This document shows, in pieces, positions 53,225-62,647 of a stretch of 64,000 nucleotides of DNA (the stretch's first letter is position 1; the number at the start of each line of letters is the position of its first letter). The stretch is from Pseudozyma flocculosa PF-1. Lineage: Eukaryota; Basidiomycota; Ustilaginomycetes; Ustilaginales; Ustilaginaceae. The position numbers and the translations under genes were made by a program. The DNA lies in NCBI RefSeq assembly GCF_000417875.1, contig NW_006920886.1, positions 356,120-420,119 of the forward strand. The letters run 5' to 3'. A model generated the notes under the pieces. The model searched no databases. It was given only the letters and a program-made list of their open reading frames with translations, and was not told the origin of the DNA.

Positions 53225-54123
53225 GGCGGCGCGGTAGAGCTGATAGCGCGGTGCGAGAGCGCGCCTCGAAGGAGACGTCAAGTCGAGGGTGGAGCGCAGG
53301 GCGAGGAGGGGCTAGTATGAGGGCCAGGAGGGGACGGGACGGGCCAGCGGGCAGGCCACGGCTCGGGACGGGGCCGTGCGCAGCGCCCACCATGCTCCAC
53401 GTCCAGGCCGAGGCCCTTTGTTGCATCCCTCTGACGGCCGATAGGGGCGAAGCTTCCAGAGCAGGCCAGGCGCGGGTTGCGGGCGCGGGCCGTCGTCCGA
53501 TCAAGCCAAAGCGCTCCGAGCCGGGGCGCGGGTCTGGCCGGCTGAAAGCAGGCGCTTGCGGTGGGCGGGCGGAATTCCCGCACCGACCTGGCCGGGCCAG
53601 GCGTGTTTGCTTGCCCGGATCCGCTTGGCGCTGGAATTTGAATTCGACCTTGGGGGCTGGGCCCTCGTCGACGGGTTTGAAGTCGCTGGCTGGGCGATTT
53701 GAAATCCGTGGCCTCATTTTTCTCTCTTCAGGCCAAGCCAGCCTCCGGGTCGCGGCGGGCGCCGACAAATTCGTCTTCTCGAGGCTGGCCAGGCCGGGCC
53801 TTCGAGGGCGGATCGTCCGCTTGGCCAGCTGGCTGGCTGGCTGGGCCAGGCGCTAGGGCGGCTGACGGAAGGGGTGGCAGGGGCGAGAGGGGCCCATCGC
53901 CCGTGCTCCAGTCATCGATCGCCTTCTCGCCCATCCTTCTTCCTGTCTCGCCGCCTCCACCCTGGACCATCCACTACATCATCATCACCATCCGCCCGCC
54001 CATCCATCTGTCTTGTCCGCTTCGACGTCTTCGCCAGCTCGACTGATCCGTCGCCGTCGCCACCACCATCCGCCGTTGCCGTTTTCAGCACCCGCTTTCA
54101 CCCACACATCAGTACCGACCGCG
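53225..54123. promoter_or_regulatory. Divergent promoter region, SH3BGR-like/COX5
   Basis: These 899 bases contain GAATTTGAATTC (53634-53645) and GATTTGAAATC (53697-53707) in DNA rich in CTGGCC/GGCCAGG and a CTGG run near 53824-53845. A C/T-rich leader precedes the COX5 ATG. No gene was recognised. Confidence 0.5.
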
Positions 54124-55266
54124 ATGCTGGCCAACAACACCCTTCGTGTCGCCCGGACGGGTCTCCGCTCCGCCCCGCAGGTCCTCGGCCGCCGCACCAT
54201 GGTGACCAAGGAGGAGCGATGGACCCACGAGACCGCGCGAAGCGCCGGCTCCTTCATCGAGGGCCCCAACAAGCTCCAGCTCTCCCAGGTCGTCCCTAAC
54301 ATCGAGGCCAGCTGGAAGAACCTTTCCAAGGAGGAGCAGTACGGCGTTTTCAGGCAGCTCGAGGAGCTCCAGCGAAAGGACTGGAAGGAGCTCAGCGTCG
54401 ACGAGAAGAAGGCTGGTAAGTGCTGCCGAATGGATCGCTACCGATGCGCCGGCCTTGGAATGCGGCTGCACTGGGCCAGGCAAGGCCAGGCAAGGCAAAG
54501 CGTTTCGCGCCTGCCGGCCACCTCCTGCCGGCCCTTGACTGGCAGCTCGTCATCTCGGGGGTTCTCAATCGGATCATCGGCAGCAGAGGAGGGTGCTGCA
54601 CTTCAGCTGCAGTCGCACAGAACCCTGATCACTCCAGAGAAGCGATCGCTGACGCGGGGCTTTCTTTCCTCCGGACCTTCTCCTTCATCTATCACTCGAC
54701 ATCATCAGCCTACTTCGTTTCCTTTGGACCCCACGGACCCCGCAAGCCCATCACCCAGCCCGGCCAGGGCGCCAAGACCCTTGGTGGTGTCATCGGCCTC
54801 ATTGGCGCGACTGTCGGCCTCTTCTACTGGCTCCGAACCCTCGGTGAGTCTCTTGCGGTATCGCTCAGCGCTGCTCTCACCGGCCCGTGTCGACATCCGG
54901 GAACCAACCTGCGATCATGGCGGATTCAGCATCGACTCATCGCAGCAGCAATGCGTCCCCAACTTGCTGCTGACCACACCTGCATTCTTGTCGGCCTGCC
55001 GTTCTTGTTTATTCCCTCAACAGCCGCTGCCCCGCCCAGGACCATGACCAAGGAGTGGCAGGAGGCCACCAACGAGAAGGCCATCGAGGAGAAGCTCAAC
55101 CCCATCACCGGTGAGTTGATCGTCGCGCGTTCAGCGCGGCTTTCCCTCGTCATCTGCCCCTTCGGTTTTGCTCATCAGCCGTCGATTTTTCGGTCTCCTT
55201 TGCTCCGCGTGCGCAGGTATCACGAGCGAAAACTACAAGGGACCTGGCTTCGTCCAATCAGCGTAG
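54124..55266 (+). CDS. COX5: Cytochrome c oxidase subunit 5 (COX IV family), four exons
   Basis: Proposed exons are 54124-54415, 54709-54843, 55024-55110 and 55217-55266, giving 187 residues with all phases consistent. This nuclear-encoded subunit of respiratory complex IV is imported into the mitochondrial inner membrane. The N-terminus (MLANNTLRVARTGLRSAPQV) is Arg-rich and acid-free, as expected of a presequence. Family motifs are ERWTHETARSAGSFIEGPNK, IEASWKNLSKEEQYGVFRQL, DWKELSVDEKKA joined to AYFVSFGPHGPR, one membrane segment (GVIGLIGATVGLFYWL), TMTKEWQEATNEKAIEEKLN and the closing ITSENYKGPGFVQS. The first intron is long (293 bases). Which Cox5 isoform this corresponds to cannot be said. 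Confidence 0.95.
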
Positions 55267-55711
55267 ACTGGACTGGCCAGCCTCGACCCGTTGCTCACCG
55301 CCTGTCCCTCGTTTCCTGCACTCGCCAATCGCCGCCGGCCGCTGCTCGAGGCGCGAGAGGCGGGGCGACGTCGTTCGTCGGCCCGGCTTCGTTGGGCAGC
55401 GACGTCGCTTGTCTGCTCGCGTCCGCTGTCGGCGCCGGCGCCATCGCCATGACGGCCGCTGGCGTCATCTCGTTGAAAAATACAAGCCTTGAACATCCGA
55501 ATCATGGAGCGACGCTGCCGACGCTCTGTGGACGACCGACTCGGACGCGGCGATGGCGGACATGGAGGAGATGCGCCAACCGAGCTTCTTTCTGCTAGCG
55601 AGCACCGCATCGGATTACAGGAAGCGGACGCGACGGTACGGGGCAAGGGACGCCGCTCTCCCTCTACGCTTGTTCTATCTCTTGTCCGCGCCACGCAGGC
55701 TCTGGTGTCTC
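55267..55711. other. Convergent 3' region, COX5/HAD-like hydrolase
   Basis: This 445-base region lies between two stop codons. One open frame reads through it with a short hydrophobic stretch near 55400-55470, but it has no family resemblance and no sensible start. Confidence 0.5.
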
Positions 55712-57214
55712 CTAGAGCTTGGCGCCCTGGCGGTCGGGAAGGAGTTCGAGCCCAGTGACCTTGGACAGCTGGCGGAGGGCGTCGGTGGAGTCCTTTGAGT
55801 TGACGCCTATCGAGCGGGGCGGGCAGAGGAGCCAGGATCCAAGAGCAAAAGACGGGTAAGCATCCATGCCGGTCGGTATCGCACGCGCAGAGCGAGCACT
55901 CACGGATGGTAAAGATGCCGAGATCCTTTGCCGCCTTGAGGTTGTGGCCGATGTCGTCGAGGAAGACGGTCTGGCTCGGCTCGACCTTTAAGAGATCGAG
56001 GGCGTACCGGTAGAAGTTGGGGTCGGGTTTGCTGTCATGTGCGCGCAGGTGGGGGATGGGAATGGCCGTCGCGTGCACGGTCAGTACCCCGGCTGTTTTG
56101 GAGTTGTGGGACAGCCCGGCGGTCGCAGACTTACCGCATGCCGACTTTTGCGCTCTCGATGTACTCGTCAAAGAGGTTCTTGACGCCGTCCTGCTTGGCG
56201 CCGAGGCCGAGGTGGTCGAGCTCCTCTTCGAGCGACGGTGCCGGGCCCGATGCCCCACGCTCACCTGCCGGGGTCGAGGGCGCGGTGGGTGGCGCAAAGT
56301 TGTTGGTCAGTGCGGCGATCTTGTACCGCCCCGTCGCTGCTCGAGGTCAGAGCGGTGCAGGGGAGAAGGGAGGTCTGGATGTCAGCGCGTGGTTCGAGGC
56401 AAAGGCGAGAGGCGTGGAAGCTGACGCACCGCGAAGCTTCTGGATGGCGTGCGACATCTTGGGGTCGACCTGGAGCGAGCGTCGCATCATCTGGCCAAAG
56501 AGCTGGTCGAAGCGCGGCCGCAGGGAAAGAGATGGGAGGGGATGGTGAGTACGTCGATTCACTTTACGGACTGCGGGCGCGAGGGCTGTCGGGTGAAGAC
56601 TCACGTCTCTTCCATCGATCTTGAGCTCCTTTGGTAGCGCCGGGACATCTGACCAGCGTCACAAGGGCAGACGGCGCTCATCCAGGTGGTCAGCACATCG
56701 GCCTTGCTCGCAAGGGTGCTGCACTGACGGACTCACCCATTCCCCTTGCCTTGCAGAATGCGGTATAGTGGCGGTTGTTGGCCTCGACGTTGCTGAGCTC
56801 GTGGCCGAACTGGCGGTAGAAGGAGTACAGGTCGAGCTCGTTCCTCTCGAAACGCTGGTGCACGCAGCACGGGGTCGAGGGTCGAAGCATGGTCAGTCGG
56901 TGAGTCGACCCCGGTCGAGGGCCTGAACCCGCAGCCAAACTCACCTGGAAAGCACCGCCGTGGCCCTGCGCAGTGATGGCCACGTTGAGGTACTGAAAGG
57001 GCAGACCGTGGTCCTTTTCGTATCTGGCGGCAGGCATGCGTCCGAGGCAGAAGATGAACGAAAGGCGGTGAGTCTTGCTGGCGATCGAAGGGAAGCATGC
57101 GGCGCGCACGCCCTCGCTCTGGACCTACGCGTTGATGGCAAAGAGCGGGCTGCCGACGACGACGCCGCCAATGTCAAAGATGATGGCCTTGATGTTGGGG
57201 TTCGGGCTCATCAT
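55712..57214 (-). CDS. HAD-like hydrolase, epoxide-hydrolase-N/ACAD10 type, eight exons
   Basis: Proposed exons, in transcript order, are 57214-57129, 57023-56945, 56854-56737, 56648-56605, 56502-56430, 56336-56135, 56031-55904 and 55806-55712 (complement), giving 274 residues with all phases consistent. The fold is a haloacid-dehalogenase hydrolase like the N-terminal phosphatase domain of soluble epoxide hydrolase. Motif I is IIFDIGGVVVGS, where Asp is the nucleophile and the usual +2 Asp is Gly, as in related subfamilies. The cap includes AYEKDHGLPFQYLNVAI and RRSLQVDPKMSHAIQKLR. Motif II is ALTNN. Motif III probably falls in SAKVGMRKPDPNFYRYAL. Motif IV is VFLDDIGHNLKAAKDLGI. A Pro/Ser-rich insert of about 25 residues follows motif II. 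The substrate is unknown. Two ATGs are adjacent at the start, and I used the first. Confidence 0.88.
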
Positions 57215-57847
57215 TGCGGCAGTGACTGGGGGAGGGCGGTATGGAAGGGTCGGGAAGCGGTTACGAGGGATGGCTGGGCGGATGGCGAGGGAAGCATGTC
57301 GGGGATGGGTCGGCGGCGAGGGGATAGACAGCAGGTTAGCGTCGGCTCGTTTGGCCGGCAACGTCGGCAATCAAGCCTTCCCGGCGCGGCACCACGCCCG
57401 AGCATCGCGCCCATCCTCGGGACGCGGGCCAACACACACGTACGCCGCGAGGGCCTGCCACGCTCGACGTTGGACGCAAGCTCTGCCTGCCGGAATCGTG
57501 GCCCTCGACGCCACCTTTGGCACTCCCTCCATATGGACGAAAGCTTTGTCGACGACCTCGTTGCGAGAGGACAGCACCCTAGCACGGTCTGTCGCCTTCG
57601 TGATAGCCGCCGTCGCCACAACTCTGCGCCAAGTCGACTTCTGCCCGGCCAGCGCCATCCTTGCGGGTCAGTCGGAGCCAGGCCGAGTGTGTGGAGGCAA
57701 GGCGGTGAATTTCCTCTGCCGCCCGCCGCGCTTCGCCCTGGCCACCCCCCTTTCAGTCGAGCTCAGCAGCGTCTTCGCTTTCGATCTCGCCACCACCTTC
57801 ATCCTTCGTCCTCGGTCCACGCCATTGTGTCTCCTGTCTCTCAGAAC
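57215..57847. promoter_or_regulatory. Divergent promoter region, HAD-like hydrolase/TOPORS-like gene
   Basis: These 633 bases between two head-to-head genes are continuous with the long open frame of the downstream gene but have no start ATG for it. No TATA box or repeat stands out. Confidence 0.5.
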
Positions 57848-59461
57848 ATGGCGAGACAGCCTGAGGGATCGCCACCAACCTCGCGCGCCACTGACAACCC
57901 CGCACCGCCATCGTTAGCACTCGAAGTGGCACCCAACCCCACCCCCCTCGACAAGGGCAAGCGACCCCTCCGCCCCGACCTAGACCATGACGGCGGCCCT
58001 CGATCCCCCCAGCGGCCTGCCCTAACCATGTTAGAAGCCAAAGCAGCCGGCAGTGATGAGGATCACGCCGACGACGACAACGACGACGACGACGACGGGC
58101 CTACCTGCCTCATCTGCCTCGGCCCCATCGAGGACCTCACTGTGCTGCCCCTCTGCCAGCACTCGTGCTTCTGCTTCGAGTGCATCGTCCGCTGGGCAGA
58201 GCTCAAACGCAAGTGTCCGCTCTGCCAACGCAGCGTCGGACCCTACGTCGTACACAGCATACGCGCAGACGACGACTGCCTGCGCTACCACCTCCGCCCT
58301 CCCATCGACGCCGCCACCGACGGCGCCTTCGCCTCGTCCTCGTCCTCGTCCACGTCCTCGCCCTACTCCTCCTCGACCCTCGCCGCTCAGCAACGGCAGA
58401 GGCAGCAGGAGAACGAGTCGATCCGACGTCAACTTGCCCACCGCGTCGGCGCACGTCGGCCTGCGCGGCGGCCTTCGACCGAGGCGCAGCGCGACGCCGA
58501 CCTCGCCCTCGCCCGCCGCAAGCACGTCTACCGCACCGGCTCCTACGTCCTCCACGTCGGCTCCAACCGCTACACGGGCTTCCACGCGCCGCCCACGCCG
58601 AGCCGGATCGCCACCTCGGCGACGCTGCAGCAGCGCCTCGCCGCCTTTGTCCGCCGCGACCTCTACGCATGGCCCAACCTCGACGTCGAGTTCCTCACCA
58701 CCTACACCCTCAGCATCATGAAGTCGCTCGACATCCAGAGCAACGAGGCCATCAACCTCCTCTCGGACTTCCTCGGTCCCGACGGCGCACCCCACTTTGC
58801 ACACGAGGTCGCCACCTTTCTTCGCAGCGGGAGGGATCTAAAGGCCTATGACGCTTGTCGCTGGGTCCGGTATCCAATGGCGCCTGCAGAGGCTGCTCCA
58901 GCCGCCCCCTCCGCCGCTGCTGCTGCTGCTGCTGCTGCTGCTTCGGCGTCGTCCTCATCTTCATCGGCCGTCGTAGCCGGGAGCCGCGGCGTCCAAAAGG
59001 CAGGGAGACCACGCAAGAAGAGGCGCTCCGACACCGGCGCACTCGAGCCAAACGACGATCCACCAGATCCACAGCCGGTGCCCCGACCAGGTCAGCCTCC
59101 CGCCTCCCCTCCCCATCAGCCACCGGTCTCGGCGCCGCCACCCTGCTCCTCCCCTCCATCCCCGTCGTCTTCGGCAGCATCCCCAACTCCACCGCTGCGA
59201 GAGGACGTGATACGACGACGGGCCGGCCTCCTCGCGCGCCTACAACAGGAAAAGCAGCGCCTCGCTCTTCCCCGCGCACCCTCTCCGGCCTCTCCCGCCG
59301 ACGAAGCACAGACGCAAGCGACAGCGAAGGGCATCGAGGCCAGTCCAGCGGACTCGCGAGCCGACCTCCTCAACCGTTTGCGCGAGGCTCGTTTGAAAGC
59401 GGTGTTGCTAAGGCAGAAACAGCCCCCTCTGTCCTCGTCGTCGTCGTCATTGTCGTCGTGA
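57848..59461 (+). CDS. TOPORS-like RING E3 ligase
   Basis: The ATG at 57848 opens 537 residues in a single exon. A C3HC4 RING lies at about residues 87-128 (CLICLGPIEDLTVLPLCQHS, CFECIVRWAELKRKCPLC). It is preceded by an acidic DDDNDDDDD tract. Residues ~215-335 resemble the region after the RING in TOPORS proteins: KHVYRTGSYVLHVGSNRYTG, LAAFVRRDLYAWPNLDVEFL, TLSIMKSLDIQSNEAINLLS and HFAHEVATFLRSGRDLKAYD. Animal TOPORS is a nuclear ubiquitin and SUMO ligase that binds topoisomerase I and p53. The C-terminus is Ala/Ser/Pro-rich with a basic RPRKKRR nuclear-localisation-like motif near residue 395 and an Arg/Leu-rich helix near the end. Function in this organism is inferred only from the two-domain match. 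It converges on SWR1, 121 bases downstream. Confidence 0.85.
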   Translation: MARQPEGSPPTSRATDNPAPPSLALEVAPNPTPLDKGKRPLRPDLDHDGGPRSPQRPALTMLEAKAAGSDEDHADDDNDDDDDGPTCLICLGPIEDLTVLPLCQHSCFCFECIVRWAELKRKCPLCQRSVGPYVVHSIRADDDCLRYHLRPPIDAATDGAFASSSSSSTSSPYSSSTLAAQQRQRQQENESIRRQLAHRVGARRPARRPSTEAQRDADLALARRKHVYRTGSYVLHVGSNRYTGFHAPPTPSRIATSATLQQRLAAFVRRDLYAWPNLDVEFLTTYTLSIMKSLDIQSNEAINLLSDFLGPDGAPHFAHEVATFLRSGRDLKAYDACRWVRYPMAPAEAAPAAPSAAAAAAAAAASASSSSSSAVVAGSRGVQKAGRPRKKRRSDTGALEPNDDPPDPQPVPRPGQPPASPPHQPPVSAPPPCSSPPSPSSSAASPTPPLREDVIRRRAGLLARLQQEKQRLALPRAPSPASPADEAQTQATAKGIEASPADSRADLLNRLREARLKAVLLRQKQPPLSSSSSSLSS

Positions 59462-59582
59462 CGACGCACGAGGCAGGGAAGGGTTCGTTTGTCTCGCCTG
59501 GTTCTGATGATGTGCTGCGGTACATTGTTACAATCAGTCGTGGATGGGGATGGCGCGGACCTGGGGCGGTCCGGTGCAGCGC

Positions 59583-62500
59583 TCAGGCAAAGTGGTCCCA
59601 GTCGGCCTCGACGAACCTGTCGGGTCGATGGCGAGCAGAGGATGCAGGGCAAAGGGTCAGTCTTGGAACCGGGCCAACTCGACGAGGAGCCGCAACCGCC
59701 GACGCCGCCGCCACCGATAGCGACCGCGCGACGCCACTGACACGCACCTGAGCATATACTCGTCGATCGTCCCACCCTCGTCTTCGTCGTCGTCCCCTTC
59801 GTCCTCGCCATCGTCGGCCTCGTCACCATCGGCAGGAGTCTCGGACAGCTGCCTCGAATCGGTCGCAGCGGCAGCTCCTGTTTCGGCCGCCTTCGCCGAA
59901 ATTCGCTTGCCCTCGTCGCCAAAGTCGAGCTGGTCCATGCCCATTTCCTCGCGCGCCTGGTTGGCGGCGATGCGGTCCTCCTCGTCCTCGACCTCGGCCA
60001 GGGCCCTCTCGTCGTCGATGATGCCACTGCCACCGCCAGCACCACCGGCGCCGTTGCCGTCGCCCTGCAGCTGCACCTTGACGCCCTCGATGGCGCCGTC
60101 GTCGTCGAGCATGTCCCTCCACCCGATCCTCTCGCGCCCACCACCGCCAGCGCCAGCGCCCGCACCGCCGCTGCCGCGGGTGCCGCCGAGCTGGTCGACG
60201 AGCTTCTCGGTGGTGAAGTCGCCCTCCTGGATGACGACGCTGTCGAGCTGCCGCTTCTGGTTGGCCTTGCGCAGCATGTTTTCCTCAATCGTGTGCTCCG
60301 ACACGAACCGGTAGATGTGGACGTCGCGTGTCTGGCCGATGCGGTGGGCGCGGTCCATGCACTGCGCCTCGATGGCGGCGTTCCAGTCGAGGTCGTAGAA
60401 GAGCACCGTGTCGGCGCCCGTCAGGTTGATGCCGAGGCCGCCGGAGCGCGTGCTGAGGATAAAGGCCGAGATGCGCAGGTCGCGGTTGAACTTTTCCGTG
60501 AGCGCCTGGCGCTGCTCGACCTTTGTGGCGCCGTCGAGGCGGAGGTAGCGGTAGCCGTGGTGGTTGAGGAAGGCCTCGAGGATGTCGAGCACCTTGGTCA
60601 TCTGCGTAAAGATGAGGATGCGGTGGCCGCCCTCCTTGAGCCGCCGCATCAGCACGTCGAGCTGCTGCAGCTTGCCGCAGTCGTACTGGAGCAGCGACGC
60701 GTCCGGAAAGGCAATGTGCAGCTTGACGGCCACCGGGTGCAGCGTGTCGAAGCGCGGATCCGCCAGGCGGGCGTCGAGCGCGGGCGTCAGGCCGGGCAGC
60801 GCGTACCTCGGCATGTCGACGGCCACGGCGCGCGGCGTCACAAAGGCGAACCGGTCAATGGTCGGCTGCAACGACTCGACGCGCGCGGCGTTCGACACCA
60901 CCAGCCGGCTCACGTTGTCGCACCGGTCCAGGAAGCCGCGGCGATCCGCCTCGACGGCCTCGAGCGGCAGCAGACGTCCGCCCTCGCCCAGCTTGCGCAC
61001 CAGCGAGATGACGCTCTTGCCGTAGATGGGCCGGCGCAGGCAGCGCAGGTGGTTGACGTAGGCCGCGTGGTTCCACCGCTCCACCTCGGCGCGGTGCCGC
61101 TTCTGCGCCAGCGTCCGCCGGAAGCCGTCCAGGCTCCAAGTGTCGATCTCGGCGTCGCGGGCCGCAGCTTCGGTCTCGGTCTTGGCGTCGTTGCCGTCGT
61201 CGCCGCCCACGACGCCACCGGCAGTAAGGCGTGGGCGCGCCGGCTCTCGAAAAAACGGCAGCTTGCGCGACGCATCGAGGCGGCGCAGGTTGCGGCTGAG
61301 GATGGGCGTGAGGTGCGCCTCCTCTTCGTGCGCCGTGATGCGCAGGCCGATGGCGTCGAGATCGACCCTGTCGAGGGGGACGCCCTGCCGCCCTGGAAGC
61401 TGCATTGACGGCGTCTGCTGCTGTTGCTGCTGCTGCTGCTGCAACAGCCGTCGGCGCACCAGCAGCTCCTTGACTTCGTAGTCGGCCACGGCCGAGCGCT
61501 GCATGGCAAAGCTGGTGACAATCGGTCGCACCTCGAACAGGTCCGGATGGTTGCACACCTTGCGCAGCTGCATCAAGCAGTTGATGATGCTGAGGTAGTT
61601 GCCGCTGGCCAGGCTCTCGCGCGTCTTTGCGCGCGACATAAAGTCGTTGTACAGGAAGCGCTGGCGCTTCGAGAGGCGGCAGCGGATGACGTGCTCGTAC
61701 TTGCTGGGCAGCTCGCGCTCGACCTCGCTCTTGAGCCGCCGCAGCAGGTAGGGGCGCAGCACCGTGTGCAGCTTGTGAATCATGGCGCGCATCTCGTCGT
61801 CCATGGCCGCGGCGCCGCCGCCCTCGATGGCGCGGTCGAGGGGCCGCGAAAACCGCTCCTGGAAGTCCTTCATGCTGGCAAAGGCGCCGCCGCCGGGCAG
61901 GTCGGCCACGCCGTGGGGCATGAGAAAGTACATCAGGCTCCACAGGTCCATGAGGTTGTTCTGCAGCGGCGTGCCCGTCAGCAGCAGCCGGCGCTGCGAG
62001 TTGAAGCCGAGCAGCGTCTGCCAGCGCTGCGAGCGGAAGTTCTTGATGTGGTGCGCCTCGTCGAGCACGAGGTAGACCCACGGCTTGCGCCGGAAGATGT
62101 GCTGGTCGGCCAGCACCAGCTGGTAGCTGGTGATGCACACGTTGAACGCGTTCTCCGTGTTCCAGCCGACGCGCTTCTCCTTGCGCTCGCGCTGGCTGCC
62201 AAAGTACGACAGGATCTTGAAGCCCGGCAGGAACTTTTTGAACTCGACCTCCCAGTTGAGCATCACGCTCGTCGGCGCCACGACGAGGTGCGGACCCCAC
62301 ACGCCGCGATCGCACGCCAGATGTGCTAGCAGCGCAATCGTCTGGATCGTCTTGCCGAGGCCCATCTCGTCGGCCAGGATCCCGTTGACGCCGTTGGCGT
62401 AGAGGCCCGCCAGCCACTCAAAGCCGATCTGCTGGTAGGGGCGCAGCTGGCCGCGCAAAAGGAACGGTTGTCTGGAGCGGCCGGTCCCCGCGCCCGAAGC

Positions 62501-62611
62501 CGACGCCGACGCCGAGTTTGCCCGATCGGGCGTATGGAGGACCGACGATGACGACGCGCGGGTCATGGAGCGCGAGCGAGCAGCAGCAGCGCCCGCCCCT
62601 TCTCCCGCTTT

Positions 62612-62647
<36 letters not shown>

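Noticed and set aside
55267..55598. Continuation of COX5 as a longer protein with a second hydrophobic stretch
   Set aside because: The spliced COX5 frame ends at the TAG at 55264-55266 after the family-typical GPGFVQSA. The downstream frame is a different, unspliced reading.
59657..59747. Arg-rich C-terminus of SWR1 from reading through the last intron
   Set aside because: Splicing at GTGCGT (59747) to the exon starting at 59616 gives the conserved YMLRFVEADWDHFA end.
60293..61408. 371-residue open frame antisense to SWR1
   Set aside because: Shadow of the ATPase domain coding sequence.
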